NCBI RefSeq assembly: GCF_036345255.1
Contig: NZ_CP107783.1
Coordinates: forward strand, 5,257,501-5,321,500
From: Streptomyces sp. NBC_00569
GTDB taxonomy: Bacteria; Actinomycetota; Actinomycetes; Streptomycetales; Streptomycetaceae
Reading direction: 5' to 3'
Length of the DNA: 64,000 nucleotides
Positions 10,239 through 19,565 of the stretch are shown here, piece after piece (the stretch's first letter is position 1; every line of letters begins with the position of its first letter). The notes under the pieces are model-generated. The model was not told the origin of the DNA, did no database searches, and worked only from the letters and a program-made list of their open reading frames with translations. Both the position numbers and the translations under genes were made by a program.

Positions 10239-13200
10239 CGATCGACCAGCGTCTGCTCCGGTACACCAGGGCCACTCGCCTCTTCCTGATCGCGGTGGTG
10301 GTCCTCGGCGTGGCCGGGGCGGGCCTGGTCATCGCTCAGGCGATGCTCATCGCCGAAGTGGTGGTGGGGGCCTTCGAGCGCGGCCTTGATGTCTCCGCCC
10401 TGCGCACACCGCTCTTGCTGCTTGCGCTGGTGGCGGCCGGGCGCGGTCTGGTCTCCTGGCTGACCGAGCTGGCCGCTCACCGGGCCAGCGCGGCGGTCAA
10501 GTCGGAGCTGCGCGGGCGGCTCCTGGAGCGCGCCTCCCGGCTGGGCCCGGGGTGGCTCAGTGGGCAGCGGACCGGATCCCTGGTGGCGCTCGCGACGCGG
10601 GGTGTGGACGCGCTCGACGACTACTTCTCGCGCTATCTGCCGCAGTTGGGCCTCGCGGTGGTGGTGCCCGTGGCGGTGCTCGCGCGCATCGTCACCGAGG
10701 ACTGGGTGTCCGCGGCGATCATCGTCTGCACCCTGCCGCTGATCCCCGTATTCATGATCCTCATCGGCTGGGCCACCCAGTCCCACATGGACCGTCAGTG
10801 GCGGCTCCTGTCCCGGCTCTCGGGGCATTTCCTGGACGTGGTGGCCGGCCTTCCGACGCTGAAGGTGTTCGGCCGGGCCAAGGCGCAGGCCGATTCGATC
10901 CGCCGGATCACCGGCGAGTACCGGCAGGCGACGATGCGGACCCTGCGCATCGCCTTCCTGTCGTCGTTCGCCCTCGAACTCCTCTCGACGCTGTCGGTCG
11001 CCCTGGTGGCCGTGACCATCGGCATGCGGCTCGTGCACGGCGACATGGACCTCTACGTGGGACTGGTCATCCTCGTCCTCGCGCCCGAGGCCTATGTGCC
11101 GCTGCGTCAGGTCGGCGCGCAGTACCACGCGGCGGCGGAGGGGCTCGCCGCCGCGGAGGAGATCTTCGCCGTCCTGGAGACCCCGGTGCCGCCGTCGGGC
11201 GCCGGGCCGGTGCCCGCGGCCACTGGTATCGCCTTCGACGGAGTGACCGTCCGCTATCCCGGCCGGTCCGCGGACGCCGTCTCGGAGGCCGACTTCGAGG
11301 TCGCACCCGGGGAGACGGTGGCACTCGTCGGCCCGAGCGGCGTGGGCAAGTCGACGCTGCTGAGCGCGGCGCTCGGATTCGTCCGTCCCCAGGCAGGACG
11401 CGTTCTCGTGGGGGGCGCCGATCTGTCCGGTCTCGACCGGGAGGCGTGGCACGCGCACGTGGCCTGGGTGCCTCAGCGGCCGCAGCTGTACGCCGGGTCG
11501 ATCGCGGACAACGTGCGGCTCGCGCGGCCCGGCGCGTCGCCGACGGAGGTCGAGGAGGCATTGCGCGAGGCGGGGGCCGAGGACTTCGTCCGTGCGCTGC
11601 CCGACGGCGCGGACACCCTGCTCGGCGAGGACGGGGCCGGGCTCTCGGCCGGGCAGCGGCAACGGCTCGCCCTGGCGCGGGCGTTCCTCGCCGACCGGCC
11701 CGTGGTGCTGCTGGACGAGCCGACGGCCGCGCTCGACGGCGAGACCGAGGCGGGGATCGTCGAGGCGGTCCGCAGGCTCGCCGCCGGCCGGACCGTCCTG
11801 CTGGTGGTGCACCGTCCGGCGCTGCTGGCCGTCGCCGATCGGGTGGTGCGTCTCGACGCACCGCGTTCCCCTGTGGCGGCGGGGGAGCCCGCGGTACGTC
11901 AGGAGGTGCCGCCGGCCCGGGCGGCCGAACTGCCCGTCTCCGTAGAGGACGGTCACGAATCGGCCCTCTCCGGAGGGAGCCGGGGCAGTGTGCTCTCGCG
12001 GGTGCGAGGTGCCACCCGGGCGCGGCGGGGGCGGCTTGCTCTCGCGCTGCTGCTCGGCGCGCTCGCCCTCGGTAGCGCCGTCGGGCTCATGGCGACCTCC
12101 GGGTGGCTCATCTCGCGAGCCTCGCAGCAGCCGCCCGTGATGTACCTGATGGTCGCCGTCACGGCGACCCGTGCCTTCGGGATCGGGCGTGCCTGCTTCC
12201 GGTACGGCGAGCGGGTCGTGTCGCACGACGCCGTGCTGCGGATGCTCGCGGACACCCGGGTCGCCGTCTACCGGCGGCTGGAGCGGCTCGCCCCGGCGGG
12301 CCTGCGCGCGACGCGCCGAGGCGATCTCCTCTCCCGGCTCGTCTCCGATGTGGACGCCCTCCAGGACTACTGGCTGCGCTGGCTGCTGCCCGCGTCGGCC
12401 GCCGCGGTGGTCGGTGCCGCCTCCGTCGCGTTCACCGCCTGGATGCTGCCCGCCGCCGGTGCCGTGCTCGCCGTAGGCCTGCTGCTCGCGGGAATCGGCG
12501 TGCCCCTGCTCTCCGGAGCCGTCGCCCACCGCGCCGAGCGCCGCCTGGCCCCCGCGCGCGGGACACTCGCCACCCGCGTGGCCGAACTCCTCACCGGCAC
12601 CGCCGAACTGACCGTCGCGGGAGCGCTGCCCGCGCGCACCGCGCAGGCGAAGGCCGCCGATTCCGTGCTGACGCGGATCGCGTCCCGCGCCGCCACCGCC
12701 ACCGCGCTGGGCGACGGTCTCACCGCGCTGATCACCGGCCTCACCGTGGCCGGTGCCGCGCTCGCCGGGGTGCAGGGAGTGCGCGAGGGCCGCCTCGACG
12801 GGGTCCAGCTCGCGGTCGTCGTCCTCACGCCGCTGGCCGCGTTCGAGGCCGTCATGGGACTTCCGCTCGCCGTGCAGTACCGCCAGCGGGTCAGGAAGAG
12901 CGCCGAACGTGTCCACGAGGTCCTGGACGCGCCGGACCCCGTACGGGAGCCGGAATCGCCCGCGCAGGCGCCGCGGGACCCCTTCCCTCTGCTGGTGCGC
13001 GGTCTCGCCGCGCGCCACGACGGGCAGGGCCGGGACGCGCTCCACGGGGTCGATCTCACGCTGGAGCGGGGCCGCAGGGTCGCCGTCGTCGGCCCGTCGG
13101 GATCCGGAAAGACGACGCTCGCTCAGGTCCTGCTGCGGTTCCTGGACGCGGGCGAGGGCGCGTACACCCTGGCCGGGCAGGACGCGTACGGGTTCGAAGG

Positions 13201-13729
13201 GGATGCGGTGCGGCGGCTCGTCGGGCTGTGCGCGCAGGACGCGCACCTCTTCGACAGCTCGGTGCGAGAGAACCTGCTCCTTGCCAAGAAGGACGCCACC
13301 GACGACGAACTGCGCGAAGTCCTGGCCGCCGCACGCCTCCTGGAGTGGGCCGATTCGCTGCCCGACGGGCTCGGCACCCTGGTCGGCGAACACGGCGCGC
13401 GCCTGTCCGGAGGCCAACGGCAGCGGCTCGCCCTGGCCCGCGCCCTGCTCGCCGACTTCCCCGTCCTCGTCCTCGACGAGCCCGCCGAGCATCTCGACCT
13501 GCCGACGGCGGACGCGCTCACGGCGGACCTCCTGTCCGCGACCGAGGGCCGCACGACGCTGCTGATCACGCACCGGCTGGCCGGACTCGACGCCGTGGAC
13601 GAGGTGATCGTCCTCGACGAGGGACAGGTCGTGCAGCGCGGCAGGTACGAGGATCTGCTGGCGGTCGACGGGCCGCTGCGCGCGCTGCGGGAACGCGAGC
13701 GGGAGGCGGAGCTGTTGGTGGCCGGGTAG
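10232..13729 (+). CDS. cydDC: Fused CydD-CydC heterodimeric ABC exporter
   Basis: CydDC exports thiol reductants (glutathione/cysteine in E. coli) and is needed to assemble cytochrome bd. Here both halves are one 1165-residue protein, the usual actinobacterial form. Half one has membrane helices (1-320) and an ATPase with GPSGVGKSTLL, LSAGQRQRLALARA and VVLLDEPTAAL. Half two (from about 590) has a second membrane set and GPSGSGKTTLAQ, LSGGQRQRLALARA and VLVLDEPAEHLD. The second Walker B is followed by H rather than a typical residue. I prefer GTG 10232 (VKPIDQRLL) because GAGGG lies 10 bases upstream; GTG 10223 is too close to it. Confidence 0.93.
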   Translation: MKPIDQRLLRYTRATRLFLIAVVVLGVAGAGLVIAQAMLIAEVVVGAFERGLDVSALRTPLLLLALVAAGRGLVSWLTELAAHRASAAVKSELRGRLLERASRLGPGWLSGQRTGSLVALATRGVDALDDYFSRYLPQLGLAVVVPVAVLARIVTEDWVSAAIIVCTLPLIPVFMILIGWATQSHMDRQWRLLSRLSGHFLDVVAGLPTLKVFGRAKAQADSIRRITGEYRQATMRTLRIAFLSSFALELLSTLSVALVAVTIGMRLVHGDMDLYVGLVILVLAPEAYVPLRQVGAQYHAAAEGLAAAEEIFAVLETPVPPSGAGPVPAATGIAFDGVTVRYPGRSADAVSEADFEVAPGETVALVGPSGVGKSTLLSAALGFVRPQAGRVLVGGADLSGLDREAWHAHVAWVPQRPQLYAGSIADNVRLARPGASPTEVEEALREAGAEDFVRALPDGADTLLGEDGAGLSAGQRQRLALARAFLADRPVVLLDEPTAALDGETEAGIVEAVRRLAAGRTVLLVVHRPALLAVADRVVRLDAPRSPVAAGEPAVRQEVPPARAAELPVSVEDGHESALSGGSRGSVLSRVRGATRARRGRLALALLLGALALGSAVGLMATSGWLISRASQQPPVMYLMVAVTATRAFGIGRACFRYGERVVSHDAVLRMLADTRVAVYRRLERLAPAGLRATRRGDLLSRLVSDVDALQDYWLRWLLPASAAAVVGAASVAFTAWMLPAAGAVLAVGLLLAGIGVPLLSGAVAHRAERRLAPARGTLATRVAELLTGTAELTVAGALPARTAQAKAADSVLTRIASRAATATALGDGLTALITGLTVAGAALAGVQGVREGRLDGVQLAVVVLTPLAAFEAVMGLPLAVQYRQRVRKSAERVHEVLDAPDPVREPESPAQAPRDPFPLLVRGLAARHDGQGRDALHGVDLTLERGRRVAVVGPSGSGKTTLAQVLLRFLDAGEGAYTLAGQDAYGFEGDAVRRLVGLCAQDAHLFDSSVRENLLLAKKDATDDELREVLAAARLLEWADSLPDGLGTLVGEHGARLSGGQRQRLALARALLADFPVLVLDEPAEHLDLPTADALTADLLSATEGRTTLLITHRLAGLDAVDEVIVLDEGQVVQRGRYEDLLAVDGPLRALREREREAELLVAG

Positions 13730-13894
13730 CTACGTGTGCCGGTGGACACGCGTACAGGGTGGCCACGCGCCCCGGACGGCCTCGCGCACCGGGTTGCCGT
13801 GTGTACCGGCCGGCCACGCGTGCCAGGTGGCGGGGCAGCGGTCGGTCCCTAACACCGACTTTCCTCTCTAAATGGGACTAACTACTCTCAAGGC

Positions 13895-15640
13895 ATGTCA
13901 GTTGCACCGGTGCCCGGCGCCACCCCACCGTCCGACGGCGAGCGAAACTCCTCCGACGCGCTGGAGGCGGCGACGCAGGCGACGCGCGGCCTCCAGGGAC
14001 TGTCCGCCGAGCTGACCGCGCGGGTACCGCAGTTGCTCGAAGCGATGCGCTCCGTGGGAACCGGTCTGGAACTGCACTCCACCCTCGACCGCATCTGCGA
14101 GACGGCCGCCGACCTCGCCGACCCCCGCTACGCGGCGATCGGCGTCGTCTCCGAGGACGGCGAGGCGCTCTCGGACTTCGTCTTCCACGGAGTCGACGTG
14201 GAGACGGCGGAGCTCATCGGACGGCTCCCCGACGGCCATCGCGGGCTCCTCGGAGCACTCATCCACGACCCGGGCCCGGTACGCCTCGCGAACCTGGCCG
14301 ACGACCCCCGCTCCTGCGGCTTTCCGGCCCACCACCCGCCGATGCGGACCTTTCTGGGCGTCCCCATCCGCGTACAGGGGGAGATCTTCGGCAACCTCTA
14401 TCTGACGGAGAAGCACGGCGGGGTCGAGTTCAACGACTACGACCTGAACATGGTCCGCGTCCTCGCCACGGAGGCCGGCATCGCCATCGGCAACGCGCGC
14501 CTGTACGAGGCCGCCAGGCAGCGCGAGCGGTGGATCGACGGGTCCGTGGCCGTCACGACCGCCCTGCTGTCCGGCAGTGACGCCGAGGAAGCCCTCCAGG
14601 TCGTCGCCGAACAGGCCAGGCACCTGTCGGGCTCGGCGGCCGGCATCGTCCTCCTGCCGGCCGAGGAGGGCGGCATGGAGATCGTCGCCGTCTCGTCGGA
14701 CCATCCGTCGCAGGCCCTCGGCGTGATCATCCCGGCGGAGAGCGAGATCGTCGCCGAACTCCTGGGCGGCGCCACGGTGTTCGTCGACGACGCGTCCACC
14801 GACCCGCGCATTTTGACCGATCTCGCGCGCGACTACGGTCCCGCGATGATGCTGCCCCTCCAGAGCGACGGCCGCGTCCTCGGCACCCTCGTGACGCCAC
14901 GCGCGCGTGGCGCCCGGCCCTTCACCGACGCGGAGCGCACCCTCGCCACCCAGTTCGCCTCCCAGGCAGCGCTCGCGCTGATGATGGCGGAGGCGCAGCG
15001 CGACCGCGAGCGGCTCGCGGTGTACGAGGACCGCGACCGGATCGCCCGCGATCTCCACGACCTCGTCATCCAGCGCCTGTTCGCCACGGGGATGATGCTG
15101 GAGAGCGCCCAGCGCAGGTCCGTCGTGCCCGAGGTGCAGGTCGGGGTCGGCAAGGCCATCGACGAACTGGACGTCACCATCCAGGAGATCCGCACGGCCA
15201 TCTTCGCGCTCCAGCAGGGGCCCGCCGAGGCGCCCTCGGGCCTGCGCACACGCGTCCTGCGCGAGATCAACATGTCGGCCGTGCCGCTCGGCTTCAAGCC
15301 CACGCACCACTTCGCCGGCGCCGTCGACACGGTGGTCGGCGAACTCACCGGCAAGAACCTGATCGCGGCCCTGCGAGAGGCCCTGTCCAACGCGTTCCGG
15401 CACGCGGAGGCCGCCCGTATCGACGTGGTCGTCGACGCGAACGTCACGCTCCCCGACGGGCAGCGCGGCGTCCGGCTCACGGTGTCCGACGACGGCGTCG
15501 GCATCCCGGAGGGCGGCCGGCGCAGCGGCCTCAAGAACCTCAAGCGACGGGCGGAGTCCCTGGGCGGCGACAGTTGGTACGGGCCGGGCATCGGCGAGGA
15601 CGGGGGCGGCACGACGGTGGTCTGGCAGGCGCCTCACTGA
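13895..15640 (+). CDS. DevS/DosT-like GAF sensor histidine kinase
   Basis: Cytosolic sensor kinase of 581 residues: GAF-A (about 55-200), GAF-B (about 215-365), dimerisation/phosphoacceptor domain with RDLHDLVIQRLFATG (His388), N-box ALREALSNAFRHAEAARI, then the ATPase domain ending SGLKNLKRRAESLGG. GAF-A contains CGFPAHHPPMRTFLGVP. In M. tuberculosis DosS the aligned block is GFPPYHPPMRTFLGVP, whose His149 binds heme; the equivalent here is His147. A heme-based oxygen/redox sensor is therefore likely. No response regulator is adjacent; the partner must be elsewhere. It follows cydABCD by 165 bases. Confidence 0.9.
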   Translation: MSVAPVPGATPPSDGERNSSDALEAATQATRGLQGLSAELTARVPQLLEAMRSVGTGLELHSTLDRICETAADLADPRYAAIGVVSEDGEALSDFVFHGVDVETAELIGRLPDGHRGLLGALIHDPGPVRLANLADDPRSCGFPAHHPPMRTFLGVPIRVQGEIFGNLYLTEKHGGVEFNDYDLNMVRVLATEAGIAIGNARLYEAARQRERWIDGSVAVTTALLSGSDAEEALQVVAEQARHLSGSAAGIVLLPAEEGGMEIVAVSSDHPSQALGVIIPAESEIVAELLGGATVFVDDASTDPRILTDLARDYGPAMMLPLQSDGRVLGTLVTPRARGARPFTDAERTLATQFASQAALALMMAEAQRDRERLAVYEDRDRIARDLHDLVIQRLFATGMMLESAQRRSVVPEVQVGVGKAIDELDVTIQEIRTAIFALQQGPAEAPSGLRTRVLREINMSAVPLGFKPTHHFAGAVDTVVGELTGKNLIAALREALSNAFRHAEAARIDVVVDANVTLPDGQRGVRLTVSDDGVGIPEGGRRSGLKNLKRRAESLGGDSWYGPGIGEDGGGTTVVWQAPH

Positions 15641-15735
15641 GGGCGCGACCAGGTACCGAGCCGGGCCCTGTTGGGGGCCCTGCCAGGTGCGGGGACCAGG
15701 TGTGGGGCGGGGCCATATGCGCGGCGGCATGTGTG

Positions 15736-15796
15736 CGGGTCGGACCCATACGGGTCGGACCCATACGGGTCGGATCCACGCGCGGGTCGGACCCAC
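15736..15796. repeat. Tandem 15-bp repeats CGGGTCGGACCCATA
   Basis: Three adjacent 15-bp copies (15736, 15751, 15766; the third has GGATCCACG instead of GGACCCATA) are followed by a partial fourth at 15784. Each holds a small inverted repeat GGGTC-G-GACCC. The block lies between convergent genes, where it may end transcription or bind a protein; neither is shown. Confidence 0.75.
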
Positions 15797-15824
15797 ATGT
15801 GGAGGACCGTTTCTGCCAGTGCTT

Positions 15825-16745
15825 CTAGGAGTCGACCGGTGCACTGTCCCCGGAGGGCTGACGTGCCGCCAGGATCTGTTCGATGATCGCGGCCACGCCG
15901 TCCTCGTTGTTCGGCACCGTGTGGCCCGACGCGGCGGCGAGCACGTCAGGGTGCGCGTTGCCCATCGCGAACGAGGCGCCGGCCCAGCGGAGCATCTCCA
16001 TGTCGTTGGGCATGTCCCCGAAGGCGACGACCTCGGCCGCCGTGATGCCGCGCTCGGCGCAGCACAGCGCGAGGGTGCTGGCCTTGGAGACGCCGGGGCC
16101 GCTGATCTCCAGGAGCGCGCTGGGGCTGGAACGGGTGATCGCCGCGCGGTCGCCGACGGCCGCCCGGGCGAGGACGAGGAACTCGTCGGGGGCGAGGTCG
16201 CCGTGGTACGCGAGCAGCTTGAGCACGGGCTGGTCGGCGCAGGGCGAGTCGACGGCGAGGAGCTTCTCGGCGGCCGCGACGCTCTCCCCCGCCTCCAGGT
16301 GCAGCGGCGGGTACGTCGGTTCGTGGTGGAGGCCACCGGTCCGCTCGACGGCGAAGGCTGTGCCGGGCGCGGCGGCGCGCAGGATGCGTACGACGTCGAG
16401 GGCGATGTCGGGGGCGAGGTCCCTGACCTTCACGAACCGGTGGCGGCCGGGACCGCCGTGCAGGTCCACCACGGCCGCGCCGTTCCCGCAGATCGCCAGG
16501 CCGTGGCCGTGGACGTGGTCGCTGACGACGTCCATCCAGCGGGCCGGTCTGCCGGTCACGAAGAAGACCTCGATGCCCGCCCGCTCGGCGGCGGCGAGCG
16601 CGGCGACCGTCCGCGGCGAGACGGACTTGTCGTCGCGCAGCAGCGTGCCGTCCAGATCCGTGGCGACGAGCCGGGGCGCGGGGGCGTTGGCGGCCGGGGT
16701 CCAGGGCCGAGGAGTCGGTGAGGTCACCGCACTATTGTCCCGCAT
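15825..16745 (-). CDS. HAD-superfamily (Cof-type) sugar-phosphatase-like hydrolase
   Basis: The catalytic loop LVATDLDGTLLRDDK (nucleophile Asp and acid Asp), FFVTGRPARWM, the Lys in GVSKASTL and FGDMPNDMEMLRWAG place it in the Cof/class IIB HAD phosphatases, cytosolic enzymes acting on sugar phosphates, PLP or FMN. The substrate cannot be read from sequence. I list ATG 16745; GTG 16727 (VTSPTPRP) is an alternative, and GACAAT just before it could make a leaderless message. A paralogue lies at 27553. It is convergent with the sensor kinase. Confidence 0.9.
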   Translation of the reverse strand: MRDNSAVTSPTPRPWTPAANAPAPRLVATDLDGTLLRDDKSVSPRTVAALAAAERAGIEVFFVTGRPARWMDVVSDHVHGHGLAICGNGAAVVDLHGGPGRHRFVKVRDLAPDIALDVVRILRAAAPGTAFAVERTGGLHHEPTYPPLHLEAGESVAAAEKLLAVDSPCADQPVLKLLAYHGDLAPDEFLVLARAAVGDRAAITRSSPSALLEISGPGVSKASTLALCCAERGITAAEVVAFGDMPNDMEMLRWAGASFAMGNAHPDVLAAASGHTVPNNEDGVAAIIEQILAARQPSGDSAPVDS

Positions 16746-16832
16746 ATGCGCGCACGGGCGTGCGGTGGGGCGCGCAGATGAGTACGGTCCTCGCGCAGGC
16801 GCCCCACCGGTTCCGCCGGTTTGCCGGGGGCC

Positions 16833-17771
16833 TCAGCCGAGCTGGGCGAGGGCCTCCGTGGCGATGCTTTCGAAGACCTTCTGATCGGCGGCGAACTCCG
16901 AGTCGGGGATGGGCCAGTGGATCACGATCTCGGTGATGCCCAGGGCCGCGTGCTTGCCGGCGAAGTCGACGAAGGCGTCCACGGACTCCAGGGGACGGCT
17001 GCGGTCCGGGGTGAACCCGGTGAGGAGGACCTTGTCGAGTTCGGCGGCGTCCCGACCGATCTCGGCGCAGGCGTCGGCGAGCTTGGCGGCCTGTCCGCGA
17101 ATGGCTTGAATCGACTCCTCGGGCGTGCCCGTCTCGAACAGCTTCGGGTCGCCCGTCGTCACCCACGCCTGCCCGTGCCGGGCGGCCAGCTTCAGCCCGC
17201 GCGGTCCCGTCGCGGCCACAGCGAAGGGCAGCCGGGGCCGCTGCACGCAGCCCGGGATGTTCCGCGCCTCCTGGGCCGAGTAGAACTCACCGTCGTACGT
17301 CACCGAGTCCTCGCTCAGCAACCGGTCGAGCAGCGGGACGAACTCGGCGAAGTGGTCGGCCCGTTCGCGCGGGGTCCACGGTTCCTCGCCTGCCCTCAGG
17401 AGCGTCGTCGCGTCGAAGCCGTTGCCGCCCGCGCCGATGCCGAGGGTGATCCGGCCGCCGGAGATGTCGTCGAGGGAGATCAGTTCCTTGGCCAGCGTGA
17501 CCGGGTGCCGGAAGTTCGGCGAGGTGACGAGTGTGCCGAGGCGCATCCGCTCCGTGACGGACGCGGCGGCGGTCAGGGTCGGCACGGCGCCGAACCACGG
17601 GCCGTCGCGGAAGGTCCGCCAGGCCAGGTGGTCGTAGGTGTACGCGGTGTGGAAGCCCAGCTCCTCGGCGCGCTGCCACGCGGCTCGGCTGCCCTCGTGC
17701 CAGCGGCGGTAGGGCAGGATCACGGTGCTCAGGCGCAGGGCGGGCGTGGGCTGACGGGGCTGATCGCTCAT
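16833..17771 (-). CDS. LLM-class F420-dependent oxidoreductase
   Basis: 312 residues with the luciferase-like TIM-barrel pattern: [53 protein letters not shown], and a C-terminal [10 protein letters not shown]. Actinobacterial members of this subgroup use coenzyme F420 for hydride transfer; the substrate is unknown. The cytosolic protein is encoded 84 bases downstream of kptA and 87 bases upstream of the HAD gene, so loose co-transcription is possible. Confidence 0.88.
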   Translation of the reverse strand: MSDQPRQPTPALRLSTVILPYRRWHEGSRAAWQRAEELGFHTAYTYDHLAWRTFRDGPWFGAVPTLTAAASVTERMRLGTLVTSPNFRHPVTLAKELISLDDISGGRITLGIGAGGNGFDATTLLRAGEEPWTPRERADHFAEFVPLLDRLLSEDSVTYDGEFYSAQEARNIPGCVQRPRLPFAVAATGPRGLKLAARHGQAWVTTGDPKLFETGTPEESIQAIRGQAAKLADACAEIGRDAAELDKVLLTGFTPDRSRPLESVDAFVDFAGKHAALGITEIVIHWPIPDSEFAADQKVFESIATEALAQLG

Positions 17772-17855
17772 GCCCCAGAGCCTAAGCGGCGCGCGCCGGG
17801 TGTGGGCCGGGGTGAGGGCGCCGTGGGGGACCGCGTCCCGCGGGTTCGGTCGGTC

Positions 17856-18398
17856 TCAGCCGGGAAACCGCAGGTAGCGGGGTGGAACGGCCTCCGTGAG
17901 CCAGACGCCGTTGGCGCTGACGCGGAACGTGTGGCCGTCCCGGTGCATCGCTCCCGCGTCGACCGACAGCACGACGGGGCGGCCGCGACGGGCGCCGACA
18001 CGGGTGGCGGTCTCGCGGTCGGGCGAGAGATGGACGTCGTGCCGGCTCATGGGTCGCAGCCCCTCGGCGCGGATCGGGCCCAGAGCCGCGGCGACGGTGC
18101 CGTGGTAGAGGTACGCGGGCGGGGTGGCCGGCGGCAGCCCGAGGTCGACGTCCACGGTGTGGCCCTGGCTGGCGCGGATCCGGGAGCCCTCGATCGCGAA
18201 GCGCCGCTTGTCGTTGGCGGCGACGACATGGTCGAGCTCGTCCCGTGTGATGCGGAATCCGTGGGCTGCTGCCGCGGCGAGCAGCGTCCCGATCTCGACC
18301 CAGCCGCCCTCGTCGAGGGTCAGTCCGATCCGCTGCGGCTGGTGCCGCAGATGCTTCGAGAGGTACTTCGACACCTTGACGGTGCGTCTTTCATCCAT
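17856..18398 (-). CDS. kptA: RNA 2'-phosphotransferase (Tpt1/KptA)
   Basis: KptA transfers an internal RNA 2'-phosphate to NAD+, giving ADP-ribose 1'',2''-cyclic phosphate. 180 residues, normal length. Family blocks: [38 protein letters not shown] and LYHGT, with [23 protein letters not shown] near the end. In eukaryotes it finishes tRNA splicing; in bacteria the RNA substrate is not known and I see no RNA ligase here. The gene lies downstream of a small DnaA-box cluster. Confidence 0.93.
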   Translation of the reverse strand: MDERRTVKVSKYLSKHLRHQPQRIGLTLDEGGWVEIGTLLAAAAAHGFRITRDELDHVVAANDKRRFAIEGSRIRASQGHTVDVDLGLPPATPPAYLYHGTVAAALGPIRAEGLRPMSRHDVHLSPDRETATRVGARRGRPVVLSVDAGAMHRDGHTFRVSANGVWLTEAVPPRYLRFPG

Positions 18399-18456
18399 CC
18401 CGTCAGAGTGGCGGGCGTCTCACTCCTCGCGCACGTGATTTTTCTGTTCGCAGGTT

Positions 18457-18510
18457 TGATCCACAGCCAAGTCCGGTTATCCACAGGGTATTTGGCGTTT
18501 CTGTGGACAA
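18457..18510. other. Small DnaA-box cluster
   Basis: Three boxes in 54 bp: TGATCCACA (18457, one mismatch to TTATCCACA), TTATCCACA (18477, exact) and reverse TTGTCCACA (18502-18510, exact Streptomyces consensus). The cluster lies between two minus-strand genes upstream of kptA. It could titrate DnaA or regulate kptA. Confidence 0.65.
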
Positions 18511-18513
18511 CCG

Positions 18514-19464
18514 TCATACCGTTGGCGGCATTTGATCAACAGAGGTGGATTTGCGATGGTTTGAGGTGAGGGTGTCCAATGCCCTTGCTTGTACTTCTCG
18601 TTCGGTTGCGGCGGCGATGAACTCGGCGATGCTCTCGGCACCAACAAGGCTCTGCACAGCACGGATCGTGTCGGCAGGGAGGGCGACCGAATGGGCCTCC
18701 TCCGCATGTGAGGCGATCGGGCCCTCCGACAGGTGCCGGTGGAGGTGCCGAGTGGCGAACAGCTTCATGGCACGCGCCAGTTCGGCGTCGACCGACTGCT
18801 GCGCGAGCGGCCGCAGTCTGCGGACGAGCGAGGCCGCCTCGGCCGCTTCCGCGTCCGTCGGGGGCAACGGGCCGAGGTAGCGCGCGAAGACATGCTCGGT
18901 CGTGAACTCCAGGAAACGGGTAGCGATGTGCTCGATCTGCCCCCTCAACTCCCTCAGATGAGCGGATATCGCGGGCAGCGGGACGCCGGACGCGTGCAAC
19001 TCGGCTGCCACGGACAGTTCTTGAGGGCTCGGCACCAGGAACTCGTCCTCGTGCCCCGGGATCTGCTCCAGGATCCCGAGCGCCACCGCGTCGGCGACGG
19101 CCGCCTCGTCCTCGCTGCCTCCGAATCGTGCCGCGAGATCGGCGCGCGAGATCCGGTCGGCCTTCTCGTCGGTCCACGGCCCGTCCACCTCCGCGACCAG
19201 GCCGAGCACACCACCGAGCCCGCGCCCCGCGTCCCACGCCTCGAGCAGCTCCTTGATCGAGGCCAGGGTGTACCCGCGGTCGAGAAGGTCGGCGATCTGC
19301 CGCAGCCGGGCCAGATGCGTGTCCCCGTACACATTGGCCCTGCCGCGCCGCTCGGGGCGGGGGAGCAACCCGCGGTCCTGGTAGGCGCGGATGGTGCGGA
19401 CCGTGGCGCCACTGCGGTGCGCCAGGTCCTCGATCCGGTACTCGGCCACAGCTTGTTCCGTCAC
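18514..19464 (-). CDS. MerR-family transcriptional regulator
   Basis: The N-terminal winged helix is clear: [20 protein letters not shown] then [18 protein letters not shown] and [20 protein letters not shown]. The 316-residue length is long for MerR; residues 80-310 form an alpha-helical effector or dimer region rich in Glu/Ala that I cannot assign, with no cysteine metal site, so a metal sensor is unlikely. GTG start at 19464. It is divergent in function from its neighbours and may control the M24/SDR operon just upstream, which is inference from position. Confidence 0.88.
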   Translation of the reverse strand: MTEQAVAEYRIEDLAHRSGATVRTIRAYQDRGLLPRPERRGRANVYGDTHLARLRQIADLLDRGYTLASIKELLEAWDAGRGLGGVLGLVAEVDGPWTDEKADRISRADLAARFGGSEDEAAVADAVALGILEQIPGHEDEFLVPSPQELSVAAELHASGVPLPAISAHLRELRGQIEHIATRFLEFTTEHVFARYLGPLPPTDAEAAEAASLVRRLRPLAQQSVDAELARAMKLFATRHLHRHLSEGPIASHAEEAHSVALPADTIRAVQSLVGAESIAEFIAAATEREVQARALDTLTSNHRKSTSVDQMPPTV

Positions 19465-19565
19465 GCTTCACATCCCTCTGCCGTGCCTGTGGCCGCCGCG
19501 CCTGTGGGAAGGCGGCGCCGACCCGGGTCCGGACGTCGACCGCGTTGCGGGCCGGACGAAAGTTC

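Noticed and set aside
9005..13573. 1522-codon open frame antisense to cydB and cydDC
   Set aside because: Long antisense frames are an artefact of high third-position GC; the sequence is Arg/Gly/His-rich with no domain, and the plus strand has clear cyd genes.
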